Below, piece after piece: positions 10,301 through 20,560 of a DNA stretch of 21,256 nucleotides. Below the pieces are notes generated by a model, which searched no databases, was not told the DNA's origin, and saw only the letters and a list, made by a program, of their open reading frames with translations. Position 1 is the first letter of the stretch. Each line of letters begins with the position of its first letter. The translations under genes and the position numbers were made by a program. The stretch is taken from positions 45,427 through 66,682 of the forward strand of contig VHZZ01007946.1 of assembly GCA_009801015.1 (NCBI GenBank), read 5' to 3'. The stretch comes from Silene noctiflora (Eukaryota; Streptophyta; Magnoliopsida; Caryophyllales; Caryophyllaceae).

Positions 10301-11052
10301 GTAGTTTATTAAAGGATATGTATATGTAATTCCTAACAAGATTAACGTATTTGGCAGGTGATCATTGAGGAGATTAACTTTCTTACAACAACAGTGTTAA
10401 CGTTTGACAATGAGATGAAACACTATCCAAACGCAGTTTTGTCTGCCCAATCTATAAGCAACTATACAAGAAGCCCTCATATGGGTGACTTTGTCTCACT
10501 TTCTTTAGATATCAATACACCCACTCATAAATTGGATCACCTCAAACAGAAAATAAGAAGGTATTGTATTAGACTATAATATATAAGGTTGTTAGAACAT
10601 CCAAATAGGCCTCGGCCTTACCGGAGCGGAGGAGATACAGACTACTCGATAATAAGGAGTAAGATTTAGTTAAAACACCATAGTTGTTTAGGGGATTGCC
10701 TTCTGAATTTGAATTCTATCTCCGTTATTGCCTACTGAACTAGAACTTTGCCAATTATGTACGTATAATTTAGGGGATTGCTCTGTTACTTATTGGTTTT
10801 TTGTTCCGCAGTTACATTGAGAACAATCCACAATACTGGGCCGGGGGACATCACTGGGAGATTGAGTTGGAGAATATGACTACCATCAAAATGACATTGC
10901 GTCTCCAGCACACCATTAACTACCATGAGTTCACTGAAAGACAAGTCCGCAAGAGTGAGCTTGTGCTCGAGATTAAGAACGTTCTTCTCGAGTTGGCCTT
11001 AACTGTTAAAAGTACGGGGGAAACTACAGCTGGGGATGATGTCGCACAATAA
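7398..11052 (+). CDS. MscS-like mechanosensitive channel, MSL10 type, five exons
   Basis: Exons are 7398-8452, 9402-9528, 9712-10005, 10358-10560 and 10812-11052. All introns are GT-AG and phases join exactly to give 639 aa. It should be a tension-gated, probably plasma-membrane ion channel of the plant MSL4-10 class. Residues 1-55 form a charged soluble N-terminus. Membrane segments lie at about 60-80, 95-122, 132-160, 183-208, 421-440 and 444-476. Conserved family blocks are FHIRRFFDRIKQALLHQYVIE (215-235), RELLRCFSKE (exon 2), the pore-lining helix of exon 3 (about 444-476) ending in HPFDIGD (478-484), VIIEEINFLTT, YPNAVL and SNYTRSP. The start is supported by an in-frame stop at 7335-7337 with no other in-frame ATG between. 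It is about 100 aa shorter than Arabidopsis MSL10, mainly at the N-terminus, and the last 20 residues diverge. MSL10 versus a close paralogue is not settled. No break is seen. Confidence 0.94.
8575..9158. mobile_element. Possible TIR element inside MSL intron 1
   Basis: GATAGGGCGCCAC (8575-8587) is mirrored by GTGGCGCTATC (9148-9158), with two bases missing. Similarity continues outward in AT-rich DNA (GCATTATAAATTTATAA versus its inverted counterpart at about 9160-9183). This would account for most of the 949-bp first intron. No clear target duplication can be set, and the interior (including the open frame 8856-9092) matches nothing I recognise. Confidence 0.35.
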
Positions 11053-11819
11053 AATGAGACGGGAAAGTAGTTGTAACTCTCGGCCTCCTCATGCATGCTA
11101 ATATACATTATCTTTTGGTTATTTCTACTTATTTTTACAACACACTAAGATACAGTCAAAGATAATAAAGTTAATGTATTTTCGAGAAATTGAGGAAATA
11201 AAATGACGTGCAGAGGTGATACTTCAGTTATATATTGTTATTAGATATGTAAAATAATATTTATATTCTTTTTGTATGGTTCTGAATTGCATGCTCGCCC
11301 AAGTACGCATCCTTTGAATTATTGTATAAACACTCTTTTGAGTTAATGGAAATACCTGAGGTAGTTTTTGAAAATGCAGAGCTGATTTCATTTTTATGAT
11401 TCAAATTGTAGAAATTAAATTGTTTGAATTCAATTTCAAATCTAATTTTAAAAATTTGTTTGACAAACCCATGGAAATGGAATTGCACTTAGGCGAGACG
11501 GATATGGGTCGAGGTCATCGAATGTTTTCTATTTGAAAAAAATAAATATTGTCACGATAAATATTTGCGATCGGAAAAAAATATCATGAATACAAATATT
11601 GCAATAAAATTTTGATTACTATGTTATCATCAGATTATTTGTGTCAAAAACCCTTGATTTAATCCAAATTTGGTGCATTTAATTGTTAAATTGCTCGAGT
11701 TTATGATTAAATTGCCTAAATGAGCTTCACCGGGTAGTTTGCTAAGCTTTTTGTATTATTGCACGCTTTCCTATGCAAAACCGATCAACATTTAGAAGCC
11801 AAGGATCAAGATTACTCTA
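11053..11819. other. MSL 3' flank and unassigned AT-rich sequence
   Basis: The first 150-200 bp after the stop at 11050-11052 should hold the 3' UTR. AATAAA-like words occur at about 11163 and 11194, but no cleavage site can be fixed. The remainder is AT-rich with a weak inverted pair (CTCGCCCAAGT at about 11293, CTCGCCTAAGT inverted at about 11498) and no gene. Confidence 0.4.
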
Positions 11820-12055
11820 GCCTGTGTATCTCTCAAGGCCAACCGGTGCATTGTGATCAGGTCTGCTCAGGCGGTGCATCTCATTTACCCTTGTCGGTGT
11901 ATCTCCTCAACTCAGCCAGTGCATTGTCATCAGGCATGGTGTAACTCAGTCCAGCCTGTGTATCTCATTTAGCCATGTCGGTGTATCTCAGAATCTAGCA
12001 TGTGTATCATGACTCTGCCGGTATAACTCAAAGGCGGCTGTGTATCGATACACAA
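11820..12055. repeat. Degenerate array of GTGTATC/GTGCATC motifs
   Basis: About 11 related words of the form GCCTGTGTATCTC, GTCGGTGTATCTC, GGCGGTGCATCTC or GCCGGTATAACTC occur in 235 bp, spaced roughly 18-28 bp apart. The array ends in a perfect 14-bp palindrome, GTGTATCGATACAC (12040-12053). The regularity is clear by eye but the unit is diverged. It lies 65 bp left of the CACTA terminus, so it belongs to the DNA into which the CACTA element inserted. Confidence 0.6.
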
Positions 12056-12118
12056 GCTGGGTTTTCATTTGGGCTTTAACCAATCTTTTTGCTCGTAATT
12101 TGATGTTTTTGGCCCTAC

Positions 12119-12790
12119 CACTACGCCAATTAACTGCTCTAACAAAGGGTATATAAAGTCAAATATCGTTTTAAAATAAAAATATGGAACCATTGTAAAA
12201 CCTACCGTTGTTAATTACTGGCCACGGTTTTGAAGAACACAGAACCGTTGTAAATGTTTGAAAACGGTTTGAGAAAACCGTAGTCAAAACTAAGAAAACG
12301 GTTAAAATCCGTTGGCAAAAATGATAATGACAATGGTTTTTCCTGAAGAAAATCGTTTTTAAATATTAGCTATGACAACGTTTTTATTTCGCTATCATTC
12401 TGCAATGAAGAGAAAAAATTTACAACGGTTTTTGAAACACAAAAACCGTTGTAAATTCAATACATTTGACAACGGTTGGAATCTGCTGTCAAAAATTATA
12501 ATGACAACGGTTTTTCCTGAAGAAAACCGTTGATAAATATTAGCTATGACAATGATTTTATTTCGTTATTATTCTCCAATGGAGGGAAAAAACTTACAAC
12601 GGTTTTTGAAATACAAAAACCGTTGTAAATTCAATACATTTGACAACGGTTCTCTTTCGTTTTCTTTATTTTTTGGTGGCAAGTATTAATTAGCATTGGA
12701 GGGAAAATATGTCAACGGCTTGGTATTTAAAAAATAAACCGTTGTCAGTAATTCTAGACAACGATTTTATCAGAACCATTATCGTTTTAC
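12119..12790. repeat. CACTA subterminal repeat region with perfect hairpins
   Basis: More than a dozen copies of ACAACGGTTTTT or its complement occur here. Two form perfect stem-loops: 16-bp arms at 12419-12434 and 12440-12455 with a 5-base loop, and 15-bp arms at 12594-12608 and 12614-12628, also with a 5-base loop. A larger direct duplication of period 174 bp (starting 12324 and 12498) contains these hairpins. In CACTA elements such subterminal repeats bind the element-encoded TnpA-like protein. Confidence 0.8.
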
Positions 12791-12900
12791 TGTATATTTA
12801 TTTTTTTTAGAAAAATGGATTTTAGCAGGTTCAAGCACATGCTGAATACATATGCTATTTGTTCAGTAACATTTCAGTAGCTACACACTGCACTGCAAAA

Positions 12901-13011
12901 AATTCAATCCACCATCAAAATAATACACAGAACAATCAATTCAATCCAGCATCAAAATAATACACAGAATGATCAATTCAACCCAGCATCAAAATAATAC
13001 GACAGCGTGAT
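12901..13011. repeat. Three tandem copies of a 37-bp unit
   Basis: The unit AATTCAATCCAGCATCAAAA plus TAATACACAGAAYRATC starts at 12901, 12938 and 12975, with few substitutions. It lies inside the CACTA element, 3' of the protease gene remnant. A (CATA)n microsatellite follows at about 13036-13063. Confidence 0.8.
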
Positions 13012-13409
13012 CAAAACTCAACATACATGGCTCTATATACATACATACATACATACATACATAATGAGCGCACTAAGGAGGCTGCTAAAGTGAAATAAAA
13101 TATTTGGTCCACCGATCTCTAACATCGTTGATTTCATCGTTCGTGTAGTACGGCGCTCCATTGAGTTTTAGTGGAAACTAGAAATCAAAATATAAAGAAT
13201 AAATGAAAATATATAGAATTAAACTCAAGCAAGTTACCTAATGCTGTGATATTTATTAAAACACACTAACCTTAGAAGAAGTATTGAAATATTTATCCTT
13301 GATAATCTCCAACATGGACCGACAAACGAAAAATGCGCATTATTTATTGTATGGCTGTAGAGGAGACTATTATATAAATCACACACAAATAAGCTAAATT
13401 AGATCAACC

Positions 13410-13424
13410 TGTCGCACATACATA
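13410..13424. repeat. Target-site duplication of the LINE, left copy
   Basis: TGTCGCACATACATA here matches TGTCGCATATACATA at 15976-15990, one mismatch in 15. The left copy is followed at once by a T-run (13425-13431), which is the poly-A tail of a minus-strand LINE. Confidence 0.9.
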
Positions 13425-13564
13425 TTTTTTTGGTAAAATGTAATGGTATAAATGAAAAAAGATATACAAAAGAGGAGTTCTATGCACTTGAGCATATCAA
13501 CATGACAAAACAATTTTGCTTCCTCAAAACGACTAGGCATATTGTATCATCATCATCCCATCAT

Positions 13565-15973
13565 CTATCTTCCTTCCTCAAAACGACTTAACCATCCCTG
13601 ATCTTTAATTCCAACTGGCTTCTTGATTAGAGGACCACACTTATCTTGAATCAGCTTTCGAATTTTCAGAGCAACAGAGCTAGGCTTCTCCAATTTCATC
13701 TCTAAGCGACTCACATTTCGACAGTGCTAGATCATGTATAAGTAAGCATTCATCACTACTCTAATGATTCTTTTCATGAGTCTTGTGTATCTGCATTGAA
13801 TGAGCCAAAACAGAGCATCAGATCTTCGCACCTTAATCCTCAACCAGTCCTCCAACAATGATAGGATTCTGTCACTGTATCCACATCCAAAAAAAAGATA
13901 TTGTATAGTTTCAGGTGCTTGTTCACAGATGCAGCAAGCATAACTGGCACTGATCCCAAACCTGTGCAATTTTGTGCGGGTATTCAGAGCATTATGAAAA
14001 ATGAGCCATGAAATAACTCTATGCTTTGGCACAGCCCACGAAGACCATACCTGATGGAACCAAGTTACCACAGATTCGATATCTCTCAGCAAATTATATC
14101 CCTGATGTATACTGTAAGTGTCACCCCCACCCCTTTGAGTAGTGAATTGGTCCATGGTATCTTTCACCTGACAAATCTTCCTCCAACACCAACTGGAGTC
14201 CATATTTGGTTTATAATCTCCCCAATTTGCTCCTTTTAGATATATTTGGTGGACCCACTGCACCCAAAGCTTGCCAGGTCTATGGTAAACCCACCAAGCT
14301 AACTTTCCCACAACAGCTATGTTCCAAGTTGCTAAATTCCTGAGCCCCAGACCCCCTTCCTTTTTAGGAGCACAAACAGCCTCCCATGAGAGCAAAGGAG
14401 CTCTTGTATATTCTGTTTGTCCTTCCCATAAAAAGTTCCTTCACAAAGCATCAATTCTATCCAATACTCCTTTAGGTATCACAAATATCATGGCCCAGAT
14501 ACAAAGCATCAATTCTATCCAATACTCCTTTAGGTATAACAAAGATCATGGCCCAATATGCATGATAAGTTGTTAACACAGACTGAACCAGAACCAATCT
14601 CCCAGAATATGACAGTTTCTTTTCTCCAATGCTCCTAATTCTAGCAGTTATCTTATCAATGAGACTTTTACAATCCTATTTCGAAATCCTAGTAGTTTGA
14701 ATGGGAACACCCAAGTACCTGAAAGGTAGAGTGCCTTCTTTGAATACAGAAACTTCCAGTATGTCATCTTTGTCAACTTGTTTCATCCCATTAAAGTAAG
14801 CATTGGATTTTCAGGACTGAGTTTCAGTCCAGAAGTCCTGGAGAGGGAACCAAAAGCTCTGATCAGAGTCATTATAGACAGTTTATCTCCTTAGCAAAAC
14901 AAGAGCAGGTCATCTGCAAACATTAGATGACAGAGCTTGAGATTAGCACACTTGGGATGGAATTTGAAAGGGAAATGCTCAGTTGCATAGTTTAGTGTTG
15001 ATAAATATTCCATACACAGAGTGAACAAGAGAGGTGATATGGGGTCCCCTTGTCTAAGTCCTCTTTTACCCTTGAAGAAAACAAAACTCTCCCCATTTAG
15101 GTTCAGGGAATATATAGGAGTAGTAACACAACTCATAATCCAATCTTGAACCCTATGAGGGAAATTAAGACCATGAAGCATTTGGGAAAGAAAATCCCAT
15201 TCCACTGTATCATAGGCCTTTTGTAAATCTATTTTGAACATACATTTAGGTGAAGCATTAGGATTGTTATATAGTCTGATGAGATCCTGACAGATGAGAA
15301 TGTTCTCCATAATGTTTTTACCTTTTATGATACCACCTTGATTCTGACAAATCAAATCAGGGAGGACCTTAGAGAGCCTGTTACACAAAACCTTGGAAAT
15401 ACACTTATATAAAACATTGTAACATACAATTGGTCTAAATTGCAAAACATTAGAAGGCCTTGCAACTTTGGGAATCAGAGTGATATTGGTAGCACTAAGC
15501 TGCTTTAGAAGCTTCCCAGTATTAAAGAAATCCTGAATAGCATGACAGATATCCTTACCAACAATTGACCAGGAGTCTTTATAGAATTTGTTGGTGTAGC
15601 CATCGGGACCAGGTGATTTATCATTGGGTATGCTGAAAATGGCCTCTTTAATTTCAGCATGGGAGATAGGTGCCATTAGAATGTTCTAGTGATTGGGATC
15701 TCACACCCCTCCTATTTGGAGAATTCTATTGCTAACCCTCATAGTATCCAACCTCCTACCAAGCGGAGAGTTATGGTACTCCAGAAATGCAACTTGGATG
15801 GCATCTTTGTCAGTGCACTCCCATCCATGCATATCCTCAATTTTGACAACAGTATTCTGAGCTCTTCTGCACTTAATGACTCTGTGAAAGAGGGCAGTGT
15901 TAGCATCCCCCTCTTTCAACCAAGTAGCTTTGGCCTGCTGGTTAAGATAAGAGTATTTGGCCTTCTGAAGCAC
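13565..15973 (-). pseudogene. LINE ORF2 remnant: reverse transcriptase and zinc-binding domain
   Basis: Reading on the minus strand, a linker (15973-15701, YLNQQAKATWLKEGD) leads through two in-frame stops into the RT domain (15676-14891). RT motifs include SPGPDGY, the catalytic Asp of FKIDLQKAYDTVEW, GLRQGDPISPLLF and the active-site FADDLLLF. A TAA then interrupts the frame just after the active site, and similarity continues through SRTSGLKLSPE into other frames. The C-terminal part (14395-13727) has GGLGLRNLATWN, GKLAWW, the zf-RVT region with CCICEQAPETIQYLFFGC, then a TAG at 13727-13729 where Trp is expected, and continues to the next stop at 13565. Further damage is a 58-bp tandem duplication (14443-14558), which shifts frame. 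The protein is clearly non-functional; the family call is secure. Confidence 0.93.
14443..14558. repeat. 58-bp tandem duplication inside the LINE
   Basis: The unit beginning ACAAAGCATCAATTCTATCC occurs at 14443 and again at 14501, with a few substitutions (TATCACAAATATC versus TATAACAAAGATC). Because 58 is not a multiple of 3, it breaks the ORF2 reading frame. It probably arose after insertion. Confidence 0.88.
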
Positions 15974-15975
15974 TA

Positions 15976-15990
15976 TGTCGCATATACATA
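15976..15990. repeat. Target-site duplication of the LINE, right copy
   Basis: TGTCGCATATACATA, the partner of 13410-13424. It abuts the first LINE base, where ORF2 sequence (CTTCTGAAG on the plus strand) starts abruptly. Confidence 0.9.
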
Positions 15991-17317
15991 AATTAAATAA
16001 TATGAGTTATTATTAAGAAGATATGTAGTTGTACCACGACAATGTTTGGAGAGGTGTTGGTGTCATATTGTTCAAGTTGAGATATTCTTTTTTTTTTTTT
16101 CAAAAGCACTAATTCATAACACGAAATTAATTATAATTAGCATATATATGAGTCAATAATATTGATGTGACATTAAAAGGATAATAGAAATAAAAGGTTA
16201 TACAATAACAAATGACATTATTAAAGGCTGTAATTAAACTTACGCATTTATCATGTTTACAAACGTCTCAGACGGGTGGTCACTGACCGAGTCAATCCAC
16301 CAGACTATTTTTGTTTTGACGCTTATTGCCATTAGCACCTAATGCTTCCTATGGAGTTTTGAAAATTGAGCTGTTAGTTCGTATATATAAAATCGTGTTA
16401 ATAAATTAATGGAATCATGGTTCATTATAATAACGTACTATACATACACATTCTAATTTTAAGGGGCAAGCGACAATCTTTTGGTCGTTGTCAACCGAAG
16501 AGCGATTTGTTTGATGTGATCTACGTATGAAGTAGAGTGCACTTTTAAAGAGAACAAATAAGGACACAAGAATCCGTAGTTGGCATGTCCAGCCTGCTTG
16601 TGTTCAACGGTGATCATATTATACAGGTACCTATTACGTCACATGAAACGAATGTTAATTTCATTGATGGATTAAATAAACTTCGTTATTCGTAAAACCA
16701 AATGACTAGTTTTATTAATAAACTTACTTAATTCAAACTAAAAGATGAGTCGCATCTAACTCGTCAAGATCGACAAATTCAAATAGACACTTTGAGGCAA
16801 GTATAGCCAAATCATTAGGTTTGTCCAAAATCTCCAATTCCATTTCAATCATGAATACGTTTGCATTCCTTACAGCCATCTCATGTAGATTTTTCAGCCA
16901 AGACGATGTAATTTTTTTCTTATATTCCAAAGAATCATTTTCCTATCATAAGGTTCATCAGGAGTGGGTGCAACAAAATTATCTGGCTTATAATTGATGT
17001 CGTTTGATTTTATTTGGGGCTACAAGTTACGAAAAAAAATTAGTATAGACGTCATATATAATTTAAATAACAAAAATCGATTATTCCAAATTATTAATAC
17101 CTCTTGAAGTACGGGTGAAGGCGTAGTCGTATCAGTGACTTTGGGTGTTGGCCTAGAAGTCTTATATGCATGCATTTTTTTTGCAGCTCCTACAAATGTA
17201 ACAATTAAAGTACTTACTATATGTTAATATTCGTACCCTAATAAATTTAAAGACGTTCATTATAACAAATTTGTCAGCTTTAGCATATCTACCACATCGA
17301 CGACAACATGAATGTTT

Positions 17318-17447
17318 TGTAGAGGCCACTGCACAAAAGAACCTACGGCTTGTCCCAAATTAGCGACCTCGTCATCAGGATATGTAGAGGCCATTGCACA
17401 AAAGAACCTACGGCTTGTCCAAAATTAGCGACCTCGTAATCAGGATA
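17318..17447. repeat. 65-bp tandem duplication in the DUF8039-like exon
   Basis: Copies run 17318-17382 and 17383-17447 with three substitutions. On the minus strand each encodes the block VANFGQAVGSFVQWPL or VANLGQAVGSFVQWPL. As 65 is not divisible by 3, the two copies lie in different frames. Confidence 0.92.
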
Positions 17448-18404
17448 TGGAACTGGTACTGGACTAAATTTTGGTCTGTATAAGTCTTGCACTGCCACTG
17501 TGGATGTGGGATTTTGGTCATCCACTGGGTTTTGAAAAATGTTTTGAGTCGCCACCGAATTTGAGGAAATTCGAAAACCAAAAGTGATTGGATTCGTTGT
17601 GAGGGTACGTGATGTTAAGCCTATTAATAAGACATCCACCCCCGCCCGTTGTAAACAACAGCCTCTAATTGGGACTATGATGGCTAATCGGATAAGGCTA
17701 TAATCGTCGTATGAAAGTGCAAACACCATTTTAATCTTAGCATGTGAGCATAGTTTCTAAGTCGTTTAATACACTAAACTACTTTGTCCAAGTTGTTTTA
17801 GCATGTGAGGTTGATTTAACTATACTAAGCAAGCATTCAAGATATGGCTTAGGGAAAAGGGGAGCAATTGGGCACTACCTATTACAACCCAGACGATTCT
17901 AGTCGACTCGATTTGCAAACAATTGAATTAAATACAACTCAATCTAATGACAATTGCTAAAGTGACACAACATGCACTAGTCTATTCTAGACTTCGAAAA
18001 TTATGCCAAAGATGAGGTCATGGCTCACATCGAGTTCGTCGTTGACCACGTCTTCACTTGTTGCACATTCGCTTTGGTTTAATTAGGAAAATATTTCGAT
18101 TTAACTAATTAAAACAAAGGTTTTGTAAATGCATTTTTGACATAGACTAAAAGAAGACAAACATGACCCTTAAAGTAAATTACATCAACTTAAAATGAGT
18201 ACAATAATTTACAATGATTACTTAAAATTACAATTGAAATAAACAAAAATAACTAAACAAACAAACAAACAATAGGAACGACTGAAAGAAAGAGAGGAGA
18301 GTCGGGATTATTTTGCACCCTCAACTTACATGTAAATTTAGACACCACTCAGGATCTCATAAGAAAGTGTTGGCGCTTCATCGACGATTTTTAAACAAAA
18401 CAAT

Positions 18405-18810
18405 TGCAAATAAAACATTGTCGAAATTCAATTTCAAACACGGTTTTCTGCACTTCGTACAACGATTTTCAAACTCAGATTGTGACTTTGTTTCTTACTC
18501 AAATTTCGTTTTAAAAGATGTTTTGGAATCCTGGGACTTTAAATTTTATTTTAATCACAAAAACCCAGAACAAAAAATACTTTGAAACAAATAAAAACGA
18601 ATGAAAACAGTAGCTGTTCAAAAACGAGATTTTTGAATCGATTTGTGCAACAATTTTCAAATAACGATTGTGACTTCGTTTCTCGATAAAAATTCATTTT
18701 AAAAGCTCTTTTATAATCGTGGTAATACGAAATTTTGAATTAGCACAAGAAACCAGAACACAAAATATTTTAAAATGATAAAAGACGAGCGAGTACAGGA
18801 GCAGTCAATA
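18405..18810. repeat. Diverged tandem duplication of about 190 bp in the gypsy LTR
   Basis: Two copies share, in order, CGATTTTCAAA or CAATTTTCAAA, GATTGTGACTTTGTTTCT (18478) or GATTGTGACTTCGTTTCT (18667), TCGTTTTAAAAG or TCATTTTAAAAG, CCAGAACAAAAAATA or CCAGAACACAAAATA, and a GAACGAATG/GACGAGCGAG block followed by AGTAGC or AGCAGT. The spacing is about 189 bp. Confidence 0.7.
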
Positions 18811-19319
18811 ACTCGAGAAAACACAAACTAGAGAGCAAAAAGTTGCTCTAATGCTCGTCTATTCTTTCATGTGGACATTCAGGCAAGTTTCCGGGTATGA
18901 GGTTAGTATTGTGGGCGATTCTTACTTGAGGTTTGAGAGGCGGAATTAGGTTTTGTAAGAGAGAAACTGTGTCCTTCATTTGTGAAGTGAGACGGGTTTC
19001 ATAGAGAAATAGAGGAAGGGGACGCCTTAGAGTTTGGGTAGCTCGGATATGACTGCACATAAGATGTAGATAGGTTTCTTGGAGAGGGAGTAAATGAATT
19101 TGGACGAGATGTGGGTGTGTAAATAGAATTTGAGTCCGTTTAGGAAAGGATAATGAGAGGATATTGTTTCAGTTTTTGAAAGATTTGGAGCTGGTTGTTA
19201 GAGTAGAATATCTTGATATGCTTGGGGAGTAAGCAAGAGATAAAATGTAAAGGAAGGTTGCTGGCAAAGGGGCTCGAAAAGGGGACCTGCGTGCTCTGTT
19301 TTGGCTCGCCGAAACAGTA

Positions 19320-19480
19320 TCGGGTTTGGGTTTGGGCTCGGTTTTAGGGGTGGTATGGGCTAGGGCTAATGCTAGGGCTAGGATGAGGGTTTGGGTAGTG
19401 GGCTAGGTAGTGTGGTGGGAGTTGGGTTAGATAGGAGTCAGGTTTGGGGATATTTAGGTGTCGGGAATGGGCTGCAAAAC
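19320..19480 (+). repeat. G-rich low-complexity tract in the gypsy LTR
   Basis: The plus strand has many GGG runs at short spacing, including GGGTTTGGGTTTGGG at about 19323-19337, GGGCTAGGGCTAATG and GGGTTTGGGTAGTGGG. It is unusually G-rich against AT-rich surroundings and could form G-quadruplexes. On the strand of the element it would be C-rich. Confidence 0.55.
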
Positions 19481-20560
19481 AGGGCATATGGGACTGCTCT
19501 CGGGGCTGTTTGGGACGGTTTTGGGTTGATAAAAGGGAAGTCTTTGGCTGGTAAATTAGGGGATTCGAACACTAGACCACAGGGACATGGGATTGGGTTT
19601 AAATTCCTTTGAAAATTGAGCCAAAATTGCCCTTAAATCGAGCTCAAAATCGCTCCAAAAATCGAGCTCAAAAACCACTTTAAGATTCAATTTTTCAAAT
19701 TAAATAAAAGCGATAAATCGTAAAATCGTCACATATTTCAAATTTTCAAATAAATTTAAATAAAACTTTTACATAATTTATTTTTCAAATAAATCATAAA
19801 CGAAGTTTCAAATTCAAATAAACTTGAAAATGCGAAATCGATGTAATAATTCATTTATTTCAAATTTAAAACAAATAATTTAAATTATAAAACCGTCAAA
19901 TAATACCCTTCTCGTGTCACAAAACAAAATCCATTAATAAGCAGTGTAAATAAATATGTGTCCTATCATCATCGGGTGTTGGGCGAGATTTCTGTAAATT
20001 CCAATATCAACGGATACGAGTATCTACAACCACTTTCTTACAATTGTCACGGAGGGGTATGCCATGAACTGTAACCTGTTCAATCTGGTCGTAATGAAAC
20101 ACGTATCCTCTATCAACTTCAACTTTATGCATTTGCGCCCCCTCTCTGAGGTAGAGGGAAAGTATACAAGGCTCCTTATCGCTTACGTCCTTCTCCGACA
20201 ATTTTTAATAATTAGAATTAGAAACATGCAGTACATATACCATAAAATAAATTTAATTAATAAAGAAAGTGTATGATTTGAATGATTATAAACTAGCAGC
20301 TACCTTGCCAAAAGAAGGAAATGTCTTTACTGGCGATGAAAAGAATGTACGGTCATCAACTTTCTCCTTCTCCTTTGTCATGTCCTCCCCGGCTTCCTCC
20401 TCAACCATCTCAGTCTCCTTTGAGGTGGCCTCCTCCTCTACATGCTCCATGATCAGTTGCTCCTTTGGCATTGCCTTCAAGGCTTCCTACTCAGCTACCT
20501 GATCTTGATCCTTTGCCATGTCATTCTCGGCTCCCTCCTCCGTCGTCATATCCTTCTCGG

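Larger units (their letters stand above)
13425..15975 (-). mobile_element. 5'-truncated L1-type LINE inserted in the CACTA element
   Basis: The insertion is bounded by 15-bp direct repeats (13410-13424 and 15976-15990), ends in poly-A on the minus strand and carries L1-type ORF2 sequence. The endonuclease domain and ORF1 are absent, so reverse transcription stopped early, the usual cause of 5' truncation. The region 13500-13590 holds a short direct repeat of CCTCAAAACGACT (about 13523 and 13576) near the 3' end. Confidence 0.92.
17500..20005 (-). mobile_element. Tat/Ogre-type gypsy fragment: one long LTR and start of the internal region
   Basis: The word GAGTCGCCACC at about 17549-17559 is, on the minus strand, TGGCGACTC, the primer-binding site complementary to the 3' end of tRNA-Arg used by Tat/Ogre elements. 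The LTR would therefore lie to its right, about 17563 to 20000 (roughly 2.4 kb, usual for the group), with only some 50-60 bp of internal sequence left of it. The LTR body is non-coding and has the AAACAAA-rich blocks common in these LTRs. It splits the CACTA coding region between HGIPLRDNCKKVVVD (20010-20201) and GQAVGSFVQWP (17343-17460). Exact ends and target duplication could not be set. Confidence 0.6.

Noticed and set aside
11281..11500. Inverted pair CTCGCCCAAGT / CTCGCCTAAGT as a MITE
   Set aside because: About 14 of 19 bases match and no target duplication or shared interior could be seen.
12119..12790. Stand-alone MITE family at the ACAACGG repeats
   Set aside because: The CACTACGCC terminus and the downstream protease gene remnant fit the end of a CACTA element better.
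18313..19612. Open frames inside the gypsy LTR
   Set aside because: They fall in LTR sequence with tandem duplications and no protein motif; the 19391-19612 frame reflects the G-rich tract.
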